From Clostridium tyrobutyricum DSM 2637 = ATCC 25755 = JCM 11008 (lineage in GTDB: Bacteria > Bacillota > Clostridia > Clostridiales > Clostridiaceae), in NCBI RefSeq assembly GCF_000359585.1, contig NZ_APMH01000028.1:1-54455 (forward strand): DNA of 54,455 nucleotides, in the 5' to 3' direction. Shown piece by piece: positions 8,116-16,842 of this stretch. Under the pieces are notes generated by a model that was not told the origin of the DNA, ran no database searches, and saw nothing but the letters and a program-made list of their open reading frames with translations. Each line of letters begins with the position of its first letter. The first letter of the stretch is position 1. Both the position numbers and the translations under genes were made by a program.

Positions 8116-10131
8116 TCATTCACCAGTTATTAGATTATAAAGGAGTCCCCTCTGTTCATATCCATTTACAGAATATTCACTTCCATACAAGTATATACTT
8201 TTGCTGCACTTTTTAATTAGAGCTTTTGTCAGCAATTTCAAGAGATGCAATCTATTTTTTTCTTCTATTTGTTCTGTGTATATATATCCATTTTCCCAGT
8301 TTGCTTTAAATAAATAGCTATTTGAAAATTCTTTTATATTTCTTGGACACCACATATTACTTTGAATATCTGTCCATATTTGTACAGAACACTTCATGTT
8401 ACTTGTTAAAAAACTATAAGGGGTACCTATAATTATCCCTCTATCCTCAATATGCATTTTTTCAATATCATATCTAGAATAGAAATCCATTGCCTCTCTT
8501 CTCACAAAATCTATAAATTTTTGCTGTGGATTTTCTATAGTTTTGAAGTTTTTTAAACTTGATATGAATTTTTCTGAAAATTCGCTTAAATTTTTACATA
8601 TGCCTATATTTTGTTGTGAGTTATCAATATCTATTAATACATCAAGAAATACCAGCCTTATAATCCTTGATATATTTACTTCATTTTTTGCATATTTATA
8701 TTTACACTTTTTTATAAAATCCAGAATGTGATAATATTTTATACTTGCATCACTGCCAATAAGATTTTTCATTTCATCAGGCAAATCTGTAAATTCTCCA
8801 AAATTCATGATATTTTCAACAAGTTTATATGCTTTTAATGCATCTATACCAAGAACGAAAGAAAAAAATCTTCTATAATCATCTTTAGTAAAATCATGCT
8901 TAATACATCCTATACACTTACTCAATATTATTATAATACTGATAATATATATATTATCAATAAGCCTGTTCTTTTTAGAAAGATTTTTTATATTTAAGGA
9001 TTCAGATGCAAATCTTGTCTTCATCTCATAATTTAAAATGTCATCGTTAACTGGAGAGATAATACATATATCATCAGAATCAATCCCATTTTCCATAAGG
9101 TTAAACACCTTTTCTGATATCTTATTAATCATTTCACTTCTAAATATAGAGGATAAATCTATATGAACACTAGCACAATTCAACTTCAATGTATTGGAAA
9201 ACAAATATAGATTATCGCTGCACAAAAAATGTTCCTCCAATTTCAATCTTTCCGAGCTTAACAACTTACATTTATCCAAATATTCTATATCTGCCCCATA
9301 ATAATTGCAAAATCCTCCTTGTGGATTAAAAAACAAGTAGATATTTTCCGCCCTTTCCTGTATTAGTTCTAAAAGTTTTAATTGAGCTTTTGATATCTGG
9401 TCCACATCATCAACAATTAGATATTTTATGCTGCTTAAACGTTCTATATATATTTTATCATTTAAAAGATACTTATTATATAAATAAATAGCTATAGACA
9501 TATCCATACTTCCCGAAGACAATAGACTTTTTGTATAATGCTCTATTATTTCATCCATATGTATGTAGTTATCTGTATTTTTATTTTCTTTAAGTCTTAT
9601 TGAAGAATATATTGTTTTTCCTATATTTTTTAATTCTTTTAGAGAAAGTACTGAAATATTCATGCTATTTATAAATTCTTCTGCAATTTTTTTTGACTGT
9701 TCAGCTATATCTAAAAAATATCCTCTATTCTTTCTAAAATAATCAACTAACATTTCCATCATATATACAGCTGTATCTTGATATATAATTTCCGGTTTTA
9801 TCATATATTCTTTGACTTCATCACAATTTTTCTCTACTATAGGCCAGTATTTTGTTAGTTCTTTAATTATAAAATTATTGTATGTATCTATTTTAAACTG
9901 TCCCCATAAATCAAATTGCATTTTACTTGTCCAGTCCACCTTCTGATGAGAATTAAGTACAAATACCATAATATTTTCACTTTTAATTTTTTCTTTTTCT
10001 ATCATATTTATGTACTTTTCCTGGGCAAGAGTGGTTTTGCCGCTTCCACCTGTACCTTCTACAATTAAATTCTTTCCATGAAAATTATTTTCTAAAATTA
10101 TATTTTTTAATTCACTATATTTTATTTTCAT
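8116..10131 (-). CDS. Degenerate UvrD/AddB-like ATPase of the helicase-nuclease operon
   Basis: A 671-residue P-loop protein. Walker A is GTGGSGKTT (about residues 26-34) and motif II is YLIVDDVDQIS. At the motif III position it has FFNPQGGFCNYYGA instead of GDxxQxIYxF, and a SIFRSEM segment followed by DDICIISP fits motif IV. The C-terminal motifs V and VI are not obvious. This resembles the inactivated helicase half of AddB or RecC, although the P-loop is kept. The start chosen is the ATG at 10131 behind GGTGGGAGG; a GTG one codon earlier is possible. It is the first gene of the operon. The family is not one I can name, so the role in DNA end processing is inferred from neighbours. Confidence 0.75.
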   Translation of the reverse strand: MKIKYSELKNIILENNFHGKNLIVEGTGGSGKTTLAQEKYINMIEKEKIKSENIMVFVLNSHQKVDWTSKMQFDLWGQFKIDTYNNFIIKELTKYWPIVEKNCDEVKEYMIKPEIIYQDTAVYMMEMLVDYFRKNRGYFLDIAEQSKKIAEEFINSMNISVLSLKELKNIGKTIYSSIRLKENKNTDNYIHMDEIIEHYTKSLLSSGSMDMSIAIYLYNKYLLNDKIYIERLSSIKYLIVDDVDQISKAQLKLLELIQERAENIYLFFNPQGGFCNYYGADIEYLDKCKLLSSERLKLEEHFLCSDNLYLFSNTLKLNCASVHIDLSSIFRSEMINKISEKVFNLMENGIDSDDICIISPVNDDILNYEMKTRFASESLNIKNLSKKNRLIDNIYIISIIIILSKCIGCIKHDFTKDDYRRFFSFVLGIDALKAYKLVENIMNFGEFTDLPDEMKNLIGSDASIKYYHILDFIKKCKYKYAKNEVNISRIIRLVFLDVLIDIDNSQQNIGICKNLSEFSEKFISSLKNFKTIENPQQKFIDFVRREAMDFYSRYDIEKMHIEDRGIIIGTPYSFLTSNMKCSVQIWTDIQSNMWCPRNIKEFSNSYLFKANWENGYIYTEQIEEKNRLHLLKLLTKALIKKCSKSIYLYGSEYSVNGYEQRGLLYNLITGE

Positions 10132-10157
10132 CACCCTCCCACCATAAATTCTTGTTT

Positions 10158-10192
10158 ATGCAAAAAAAATCAGGGTCTATAACCCTGATTTT
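10158..10192 (-). terminator. Terminator of cfa
   Basis: An 11-bp stem (10166-10176 with 10182-10192) and a 5-base loop, followed on the minus strand by eight T. It closes the cfa transcript just upstream of the helicase/nuclease operon. Confidence 0.85.
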
Positions 10193-10201
10193 ACAACATA
10201 T

Positions 10202-11386
10202 TTAGTCTTCATACAATTTTTTTCGTGTCATTGGTAATTCATTATTCAATCCCTTGGTAAATAAAAATTGATGAACGTCCATTACCCCATAGTGGAATGA
10301 TGCAGAACAAGCATTTAAATAGAGATCCCACATTCTTATAAATCTATCATCTTTAATTTTACTAACTTCGTCAAGAGCATTTTCAAAATTTTCAGCCCAT
10401 ATCTTAAGCGTTTTATAATAATGAAGTCTTAAACTTTCAACATCCACAAGATGAAGGTTATTATCAGCCATCAAACTTACAAGTTCTCTTATGGATGGAA
10501 TATATCCACCTGGGAATATATATCTTTTTATCCACTCGTTTACTTCTGATTCTGTTTGTGCAGTTATACAGTGAAGAAGTGATACTCCTCCCTGTACAAG
10601 CATTGAATTTACACCCTCCATATAATAGTGCAAATTTTTTCTTCCTACATGTTCAATCATTCCTACACTTACTATTCTATCAAATTTTTCTTTATTTTTT
10701 ACTAATTCTCTGTAGTCTGATAATCTTACTTCTACTTTATCTTCTAAATTATTTTCCTTTATTCTCTGTTTAACCTTGCTGTATTGTTCTTCACTTAAAG
10801 TTATACCAACAGCATTAACTCCATACTGTTTTGCAGCTGCTATTATAAGTTCACCCCAACCGCATCCTATATCAAGAAGCCTTTGCCCTTCTTTCAAATC
10901 CATTTTTTTCAATATATGATTTACTTTATTTATCTGTGCATCATATAAAGAGTCATCTTCATTTTTAAAATATGCGCAGGAATAAGTCATGGTTTTATCC
11001 AACCAAAGACTATAAAAATCATTTCCTACATCATAGTGATATTGTATATCTTCTCTACTCTTCTTAATCGTATTTGGAATTACCTTGTATAATCTTGAAA
11101 ATGCTCCAGCATTATGTAAAAAACTTCCATTGCTTTTATAAACAGATTCAATAATTTCCCTAATATTTCCCTTAAAATCAAGGGTTTTATCCATATATGA
11201 TTCCCCAAGTGTTAAAAATGGGTCTCTTAAAATTTTCTTTTTAGGAATATGAGAATTGAATATAATTTCAAATTTAGGTTGTCCATCGCCATAGTCTTCC
11301 TCAGTTCCATCCCAATATCTTACTTTAACGGGATCTGAAAATGCTCCTTTAAGAAATTTTCTATAAAATATTTTATCTAAATCCAT
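10202..11386 (-). CDS. cfa: Cyclopropane-fatty-acyl-phospholipid synthase
   Basis: This SAM-dependent enzyme adds a methylene bridge across double bonds of membrane phospholipid acyl chains, usually in stationary phase or under acid or solvent stress. The SAM-binding motif is LLDIGCGWGELIIAAA near residue 180. The conserved YHYDVGNDFYSLWLD precedes it, and the motif SVGMIEHVGRKN follows. The start chosen is the ATG at 11386 behind AGGTAGGAAG, giving 394 residues; an upstream in-frame TTG lies inside the ribosome-binding region. It appears monocistronic, with its own terminator. Confidence 0.95.
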   Translation of the reverse strand: MDLDKIFYRKFLKGAFSDPVKVRYWDGTEEDYGDGQPKFEIIFNSHIPKKKILRDPFLTLGESYMDKTLDFKGNIREIIESVYKSNGSFLHNAGAFSRLYKVIPNTIKKSREDIQYHYDVGNDFYSLWLDKTMTYSCAYFKNEDDSLYDAQINKVNHILKKMDLKEGQRLLDIGCGWGELIIAAAKQYGVNAVGITLSEEQYSKVKQRIKENNLEDKVEVRLSDYRELVKNKEKFDRIVSVGMIEHVGRKNLHYYMEGVNSMLVQGGVSLLHCITAQTESEVNEWIKRYIFPGGYIPSIRELVSLMADNNLHLVDVESLRLHYYKTLKIWAENFENALDEVSKIKDDRFIRMWDLYLNACSASFHYGVMDVHQFLFTKGLNNELPMTRKKLYED

Positions 11387-11434
11387 TACTTTCTTCCTAC
11401 CTTTCAATTAACATATTACTATCAAATAAAATAA

Positions 11435-11458
11435 AGAATTAGATATATATCTAATTCT
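11435..11458 (-). terminator. Terminator of the tRNA operon
   Basis: A perfect 24-bp palindrome followed on the minus strand by a T-rich stretch (TTTATTTTATTT). It lies after tRNA-Leu and just upstream of cfa. Confidence 0.65.
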
Positions 11459-11491
11459 ATTAAGCCAATGCAATTTAAAATTGTTAATAAT

Positions 11492-11575
11492 TGGTGCAGA
11501 TGAAGGGAGTCGAACCCCCACGCCAAAGGCGCTAGATCCTAAGTCTAGTGCGTCTGCCAATTCCGCCACACCTGC
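11492..11575 (-). tRNA. tRNA-Leu (anticodon TAG)
   Basis: An 84-base type II tRNA. The acceptor stem GCAGGTG pairs with CATCTGC (one G-U), followed by A and an encoded CCA. The anticodon loop CTTAGGA gives TAG, and a long variable arm precedes the GGTTCGA T-loop. It is the last gene of a three-tRNA operon. Confidence 0.97.
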
Positions 11576-11618
11576 ACAAAAGTAAAATATATAATTAATA
11601 GCCTAATAGCTAAAAATA

Positions 11619-11694
11619 TGGTGGCTCACCGGGGAATTGAACCCCGGACAACATGATTAAAAGTCATGTGCTCTACCAACTGAGCTAGTGAACC
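11619..11694 (-). tRNA. tRNA-Lys (anticodon TTT)
   Basis: A 76-base tRNA. The acceptor stem GGTTCAC pairs with GTGAGCC and is followed by ACCA. The anticodon loop CTTTTAA gives TTT. D-loop and T-loop (GGTTCAATT) are standard. It is the middle gene of the operon. Confidence 0.97.
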
Positions 11695-11698
11695 ATTC

Positions 11699-11773
11699 TG
11701 GCTGGGATGGCAGGATTTGAACCTACGAATGATGGAGTCAAAGTCCATTGCCTTACCACTTGGCTACACCCCA
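11699..11773 (-). tRNA. tRNA-Gln (anticodon TTG)
   Basis: A 75-base tRNA. The acceptor stem TGGGGTG pairs with CATCCCA, followed by G and CCA. The anticodon loop CTTTGAC gives TTG. The U1-A72 pair is typical of glutamine tRNA. It is the first gene of the operon, four bases before tRNA-Lys. Confidence 0.97.
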
Positions 11774-11801
11774 AAATATTTTGTGTATCACACATTTATA
11801 G

Positions 11802-11830
11802 ATTTTACTCCAGGGTACCTCTAAAGTCAA
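11802..11830 (-). promoter_or_regulatory. Promoter of the tRNA operon
   Basis: On the minus strand: TTGACT (11825-11830), a 17-base spacer, TAAAAT (11802-11807). It lies about 30 bases before tRNA-Gln and is close to the sigma-A consensus. Confidence 0.8.
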
Positions 11831-11930
11831 CACCTTTTTGAAAAATTTTTAGCTTAAATACCAATATTAATGTAAAAAACATCAATTATGTAGTAATATA
11901 TAAGAAAATATAAAAGGAGGAATTAATCTT

Positions 11931-12617
11931 ATGATACGCTACAGTACTGTTGATTCTAAAAATAAAAGAGAAATTGTACTTTTAAAATCATCACCATGTA
12001 TATGGGGAAAATGTTCCTTTTGCGATTATATAGATGATAATGATTTAGATATTAACAAGAATATTTATTTAAATAAAACTATATTAAAAAATGTTACAGG
12101 AAAATACAACTCCCTAGAAGTAATAAACTCAGGCAGCTGTTTTGAATTGCCAAAAGAAACTTTAACTGATATAAAGTATGTATCAACTTCCAAAAATATA
12201 AAAAAATTATTTTTTGAAAGTCACTGGTTATATAGAAACAGGCTTCATGAATTTAAGAGTCTCTTTAACATTCCCATAATATTTAAATGTGGTATAGAGT
12301 CATTTGACAATGACTTTAGAAACACATTTTTAAATAAAGGGGCGATATTTTCCAGTCCCCAGGAAGTAGCAAAGTATTTTAAATCCATATGTCTTTTAGT
12401 AGGAATTAAAGGTCAGACAAAAGACATTATAAAAAGGGATATTGAGTACTTACTTAAATACTTTGAATATGGATGTGTAAATGTATTTATAGAAAATTCC
12501 ACAAATATAAAAAGAGATGAAAACCTGGTGAATTGGTTTTATGAAAATTTTTCTTTCCTTCAAAATGAAAGAAATATAGAAGTTCTCTGGAATAATACTG
12601 ATTTTGGTGTTGGTTAA
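11931..12617 (+). CDS. Radical SAM-like Fe-S protein
   Basis: A 228-residue protein whose N-terminal part carries SSPCIWGKCSFCDYI, a three-cysteine cluster-binding pattern with spacing C-x4-C-x2-C (about residues 23-31) rather than the classical C-x3-C-x2-C. A NSGSCF segment about 45 residues later matches the position where radical SAM enzymes bind the SAM amino group. The fold is short and no C-terminal accessory domain is present. The substrate is unknown; the look is closest to short Elp3- or archaeosine-synthase-associated radical SAM proteins. The ATG is behind AAAGGAGG. The gene stands alone between the tRNA operon and the convergent GGDEF-EAL gene. Confidence 0.7.
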   Translation: MIRYSTVDSKNKREIVLLKSSPCIWGKCSFCDYIDDNDLDINKNIYLNKTILKNVTGKYNSLEVINSGSCFELPKETLTDIKYVSTSKNIKKLFFESHWLYRNRLHEFKSLFNIPIIFKCGIESFDNDFRNTFLNKGAIFSSPQEVAKYFKSICLLVGIKGQTKDIIKRDIEYLLKYFEYGCVNVFIENSTNIKRDENLVNWFYENFSFLQNERNIEVLWNNTDFGVG

Positions 12618-12623
12618 ATATTA

Positions 12624-12670
12624 GAATTCCCTCATTTATCTCAATGAGGTGAATTCCAGCATTTTTTCTG
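12624..12670 (+). terminator. Terminator after the radical SAM gene
   Basis: Stem 12624-12635 with 12644-12656, with one bulge, followed by CAGCATTTTTT on the plus strand. It overlaps the last codons of the convergent gene. Confidence 0.55.
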
Positions 12671-14465
12671 CCTCTTTACAAGGCATTGGTTTTCCGAAAT
12701 AGTAGCCCTGAATTTTGTTGCATCTTTTTTCTCTTAATGATATAAATTGTTCTTCAGATTCCACTCCTTCTGCTACTACATCAAGTTTCATTATATGAGC
12801 AAGATTTATTATACTGTCTACTATTATATTTTCATAAGAGTATTTGCATATTCCATCTATGAAAGTTTTATCAATCTTAATAGTGTTTATAGGTAAACTT
12901 TTCAGATAATTCAGTGAAGAATATCCGCTTCCAAAATCATCCAATGCAATTCTTATTCCCATTCTCTTCAATTCATCAATAACACCACAGCTTCTCTCAA
13001 GAGATTCCATTACTACACTTTCTGTTATTTCAAGTTCGATTAAATTGGTATCAACTCCCGTTTTCTTAATTACTCTCTTAATCATATCAACAAATCCATT
13101 TTTCCTAATTTGAACTGGTGAAACATTTATGGATATAAAATCATAATCATATCCTTTATTTTTCCACTGCATAATTTGAAAACATGCTTTTTCAAAAACC
13201 CATTCTCCTATGGATGTTATAATTCCCGTCTCTTCTGCCAAGCTTATAAATTCTCCCGGCATAACCCATCCTAATTTAGAACTATTCCATCTAATAAGTG
13301 CTTCAAAACCAACTACTTTATTATTACATACTTCTACCTGAGGTTGATAATACAATTCAAATTCTTCATTTTTTATGGCCTTTCTCAATTCCTTTTCCAT
13401 TTCACTCTTAATCAATATTTCATCATACATATAATTTTCAAACATTATATAGGAATTCTTTCCATTGGATTTAGCTTTGTTTAAAGCTATATCCGCATTT
13501 CTCATCATGACAGTTGCATCTTTACCGTCCTTTGGATATACCGTCATACCTATACTTACTGATATTGGTACTTCAATATCATCCAAATCCCATACATCAC
13601 ATAGTGAATGGAGTAAATATTTAGCTTCTGTATGTAAATTAATTTTATGATTTTCTAGTTTTTTAAGAATCAAAAACTCATTTCCGTAATTTCTAGAAAC
13701 TATATCATTGCTATACAATTTCCTTATAGTATTCCCTATCTTTTGCAAAAGCCTATCTCCATATTTATAACCAAGTATGTCATTCACATTTTTAAAATTT
13801 GATAACTCTACATGAAATAATATAAAACTTCTTTCAGGATATGATTCAATACTCTTTTTCATTTCCGTTTTCAAGTAATTACAATTTCCCAATCCTGTAA
13901 GTTCATCGTAATATGCCATTTTAACCATAGTATTATAATTTGATTCAAGTCTTTTTTTGCTTTCAAGCAATTCACTATATTTACTATATGTTCTTATGTT
14001 TTTATTTATAATATACGATATATTGCAAAAATACTCTATTATTTTTGCAATTACTTCTTTTGAAAAGCAAGGTATATGTTTTACTACATCTACAATATCA
14101 TTTTGATGAGCCTTGAAATCACTAATTTCTCCGCTCAAATACTTTAAATTAAGTTTTTGATACAATATAGGAGAGGTAAACATTATAGCTACAGTATTAT
14201 TATCTATATATATAGGAACACCAAAATACATCAATCCAGTTTTACTTTTAAAAATACCATATTTTCTGTTTTCTTTAATTTGTTTCACAATATTTTCATC
14301 ATATTTTTTAAATCCAAAGTCCGTTAAAGGCCTAAACTCTGGATGCTTATAAAAAGTTTTTTCCCTATACTTTATCAAACATTTTATACCCATTAAACTA
14401 TAAAAACTGTGAAGTAAAGTTTTAACTTCATATGAATCAATAACCTTTGAGAAATTAGATTCCAT
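12636..14465 (-). CDS. GGDEF-EAL protein with degenerate GGDEF, likely c-di-GMP phosphodiesterase
   Basis: A 609-residue regulator. The first 165 residues resemble a PocR-type ligand-sensing domain (a cytoplasmic sensor; no transmembrane helix is seen). Next is a GGDEF domain (about 180-340) that starts YYDELTGLGN but has YGNEF in place of GGDEF, so cyclase activity is doubtful and it may serve as a GTP sensor. The C-terminal EAL domain (about 350-600) keeps EALIRW, the ITES helix, DDFGSGYSSL, EGVESEEQ and QGYYFGKPM, the residues needed to hydrolyse c-di-GMP. The net activity is therefore probably phosphodiesterase. Output targets such as motility or adhesion are not encoded nearby. Confidence 0.9.
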   Translation of the reverse strand: MESNFSKVIDSYEVKTLLHSFYSLMGIKCLIKYREKTFYKHPEFRPLTDFGFKKYDENIVKQIKENRKYGIFKSKTGLMYFGVPIYIDNNTVAIMFTSPILYQKLNLKYLSGEISDFKAHQNDIVDVVKHIPCFSKEVIAKIIEYFCNISYIINKNIRTYSKYSELLESKKRLESNYNTMVKMAYYDELTGLGNCNYLKTEMKKSIESYPERSFILFHVELSNFKNVNDILGYKYGDRLLQKIGNTIRKLYSNDIVSRNYGNEFLILKKLENHKINLHTEAKYLLHSLCDVWDLDDIEVPISVSIGMTVYPKDGKDATVMMRNADIALNKAKSNGKNSYIMFENYMYDEILIKSEMEKELRKAIKNEEFELYYQPQVEVCNNKVVGFEALIRWNSSKLGWVMPGEFISLAEETGIITSIGEWVFEKACFQIMQWKNKGYDYDFISINVSPVQIRKNGFVDMIKRVIKKTGVDTNLIELEITESVVMESLERSCGVIDELKRMGIRIALDDFGSGYSSLNYLKSLPINTIKIDKTFIDGICKYSYENIIVDSIINLAHIMKLDVVAEGVESEEQFISLREKRCNKIQGYYFGKPMPCKEAEKMLEFTSLR

Positions 14466-14501
14466 AATTTACACCAACTTTTATATATATTGTGAATAAT
14501 C

Positions 14502-15674
14502 TCAATTCAATTTCAAATTTTTCAATTTTCCATTAAAAACTTCTCCTATAGAAAATCCTTCTTCGCTATTATTAGTATATTCACTATAATCTTCTTTAGA
14601 AGTATTTTCTGCATCCTTTATACTTAAAGATATTTTCTTTGCATTAGAATCTATGCTTAATATTTTTACATTTACATTATTTCCAACTTGAAGTACATCT
14701 TCAGGTTTTGCAATATGTTCATCTGATATTTCAGAAACATGCACTAAGCCCTCTACCCCCGGTTCAATTTGTACAAAAGCCCCTATATTTATAATTTTTA
14801 CGATCTTTCCCTTTATAATGTCGTCTATTTTATACTTTTTATCAATATTATCCCATGGATTAGGGGTTATATCTTTTAGGGAGAGTGAAATTCTGGATTT
14901 TCCTCTGTCTATATCCAATATATACACTTCTACTTCATCTCCAATGGAAACTACATCCGAAGGATTTTTTACTCTTTCCCACGAAAGCTCCGATATATGT
15001 ATCAAGCCTTCTACTCCGCCTAAATCTACAAAAGCTCCAAATTTCATCAATTTAGTTACTTTCCCCTTTACCTTATCACCAGGCTTGATTTTATTCAAAG
15101 TATCATTTTTCTTTTCTTCAAGTTCAACTTCTTCTACCTTTTTTCGTGACAAAACTATATTATTTTTTGCTTCATTTATGTCTATTATTCTTACTTCTAG
15201 TTTTCTATCTACAAATTCATTTAAATTTTCTACATACTTTACAGAAAGTTGAGATGTTGGTATAAATCCTCTAATTTCACCTAAGTAAGCTGCAACTCCT
15301 CCTTTTACTACTTCTTTTATCTTACATTCAACATTCTCTTCATTTTCAAATGCATTTTTTAAATTATTCCAATGTATTTTTTTGTCAGCCCTTATTTTTG
15401 ATAAAATCAGAAGTCCCTCTTTATCATTAATTTTTTCTATATAAACGTCAATTTCATCACCTGGTTTAAACATTTCAGCCGGCTTCAAATTTTCCTTAGA
15501 TATATCTTTTTTATTTAGTATACCATCATACATATATCCTATGTTTACAATTACATTCTCATCTGATATGGAAATCACTTTTCCAGAAACTATCTCTCCA
15601 ATTTTAATATTGTCCATAGTTGAATTTATTCCATTGATATATTTATTCATTAGATTTTCTTCATTATTGGTCAT
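14502..15674 (-). CDS. S1 RNA-binding domain protein (ribosomal protein S1 homologue)
   Basis: A protein of 390 residues with four consecutive S1 OB-fold repeats. They begin around [39 protein letters not shown] and [14 protein letters not shown]. The third and fourth carry the classic [18 protein letters not shown] and [18 protein letters not shown] signatures. Firmicute S1 homologues of this size (about 380-400) bind single-stranded mRNA and may or may not be stable ribosomal proteins. In other clostridia S1 repeats can be fused to IspH; here the gene is separate. The start chosen is the ATG at 15674, seven bases after AAGGAG; the frame is open another 15 codons upstream. The gene follows no obvious operon partner. 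Confidence 0.88.
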   Translation of the reverse strand: MTNNEENLMNKYINGINSTMDNIKIGEIVSGKVISISDENVIVNIGYMYDGILNKKDISKENLKPAEMFKPGDEIDVYIEKINDKEGLLILSKIRADKKIHWNNLKNAFENEENVECKIKEVVKGGVAAYLGEIRGFIPTSQLSVKYVENLNEFVDRKLEVRIIDINEAKNNIVLSRKKVEEVELEEKKNDTLNKIKPGDKVKGKVTKLMKFGAFVDLGGVEGLIHISELSWERVKNPSDVVSIGDEVEVYILDIDRGKSRISLSLKDITPNPWDNIDKKYKIDDIIKGKIVKIINIGAFVQIEPGVEGLVHVSEISDEHIAKPEDVLQVGNNVNVKILSIDSNAKKISLSIKDAENTSKEDYSEYTNNSEEGFSIGEVFNGKLKNLKLN

Positions 15675-15758
15675 TATTACACTCCTTGTCATTATTATGT
15701 TATACCTTAATTTTATCACAAATATGGATTATAAAATAGATGCTATTAATTATTGATA

Positions 15759-15787
15759 TTGTTTCCATTTATTATATAAAGTATAAT
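15759..15787 (+). promoter_or_regulatory. Candidate promoter of ldh
   Basis: TTGTTT (15759-15764), a 17-base spacer, TATAAT (15782-15787), about 75 bases before the ldh ATG. Confidence 0.6.
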
Positions 15788-15861
15788 AAAGAATAATATT
15801 TATATAATTGGTAAAAATTCTATTAGTACGGACTGAAATTTATAATGGAGGTAATTACTTT

Positions 15862-16809
15862 ATGAAAATTAGAGGTATAAAAATATCCATAATTGGTGCT
15901 GGTTTTGTAGGTTCGACTACTGCTTTCTCAATTATGAGTTCTGGCTTGGCTTCAGAAATAGTAATCGTAGATGTAAATAAAGATAAGGCTGAAGGAGAAG
16001 CAATGGATCTAGCTCACGGAGTGTCATTTGTAAAACCTGTTGATATAAAATCTGGCGATTACAAGGATACAGAAGAATCGAATATTGTTATAATAACAGC
16101 AGGTTCCGGTCAAAAACCTGGTGAAAGCAGATTGGATTTAATTAATAGAAATTATTCTATCTTTAAATCCATAGTACCTGAAGTTGTAAAATACAGCCCT
16201 AAATCTATACTTTTGGTAGTTTCAAATCCCGTGGATATACTGACTTACATAACCTATAAATTATCTGGATTTCCACCTGAAAGAATAATAGGTTCTGGTA
16301 CCGTTCTAGACACCTCAAGACTCAGATATATGATAAGTGAAAATTTCAATATAGATGCAAGAAATATTCACAGCTATATAATAGGAGAACATGGAGATTC
16401 TGAAATAGCTACATGGAGTTCTACTTCTATTGCCGGAATACCTCTAGAACAATATTGCAATTTGATGGATGCCAGTTGCGATTCGGATTATCAGGATAGG
16501 ATAATAAATAATGTAAGAAATGCAGCTTATGAGGTAATAGAACGAAAGGGATCAACTTATTTTGCTGTTGCTCTAGCCGTTAGACGAATTGTAGAAGCAC
16601 TGTCAAGAGATGAAAATTCAATAATGACAGTTTCTGCACTATTTAGTGGTGAATACGATATAGATAATGTTTACATGGGCCTTCCTGCAGTAATAGGATC
16701 TGAAGGAATTCAAAAAACCCTCCGTGTTCCACTAAACAGTGCAGAAAAAACAGCTTTGCAAACTTCAGCTGATACACTAAAAGATATAATTGAAAAGTTA
16801 AATATTTAA
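15862..16809 (+). CDS. ldh: L-lactate dehydrogenase
   Basis: An NAD-dependent 2-hydroxyacid dehydrogenase of 315 residues that reduces pyruvate to L-lactate. The Rossmann motif is GAGFVG (12-17), the NADH-binding Asp follows in VIVDVN, the active-site loop is [11 protein letters not shown], and the catalytic His lies in GEHGDSE. The Gln in the GQKPG loop is the lactate-type specificity residue; malate dehydrogenases have Arg there. The start chosen is the ATG at 15862 after TGGAGG; the frame continues upstream into the leader. Allosteric control by fructose 1,6-bisphosphate is common in Firmicute LDHs but was not judged from sequence. Confidence 0.93.
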   Translation: MKIRGIKISIIGAGFVGSTTAFSIMSSGLASEIVIVDVNKDKAEGEAMDLAHGVSFVKPVDIKSGDYKDTEESNIVIITAGSGQKPGESRLDLINRNYSIFKSIVPEVVKYSPKSILLVVSNPVDILTYITYKLSGFPPERIIGSGTVLDTSRLRYMISENFNIDARNIHSYIIGEHGDSEIATWSSTSIAGIPLEQYCNLMDASCDSDYQDRIINNVRNAAYEVIERKGSTYFAVALAVRRIVEALSRDENSIMTVSALFSGEYDIDNVYMGLPAVIGSEGIQKTLRVPLNSAEKTALQTSADTLKDIIEKLNI

Positions 16810-16842
16810 AAGTTGACAGTAAAATCAATTACTGTCAACTTT
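16809..16842. terminator. Bidirectional terminator between ldh and the P1 peptidase gene
   Basis: A perfect 14-bp stem (16809-16822 with 16829-16842) with a 6-base loop, overlapping both gene ends. Short T-tracts follow on each strand. Confidence 0.75.

Noticed and set aside
14818-15252. 144-codon plus-strand frame opposite the S1-domain gene
   Set aside because: Antisense shadow of repeated S1 coding sequence; Ser/Phe-rich product, no ribosome-binding site, no domain.
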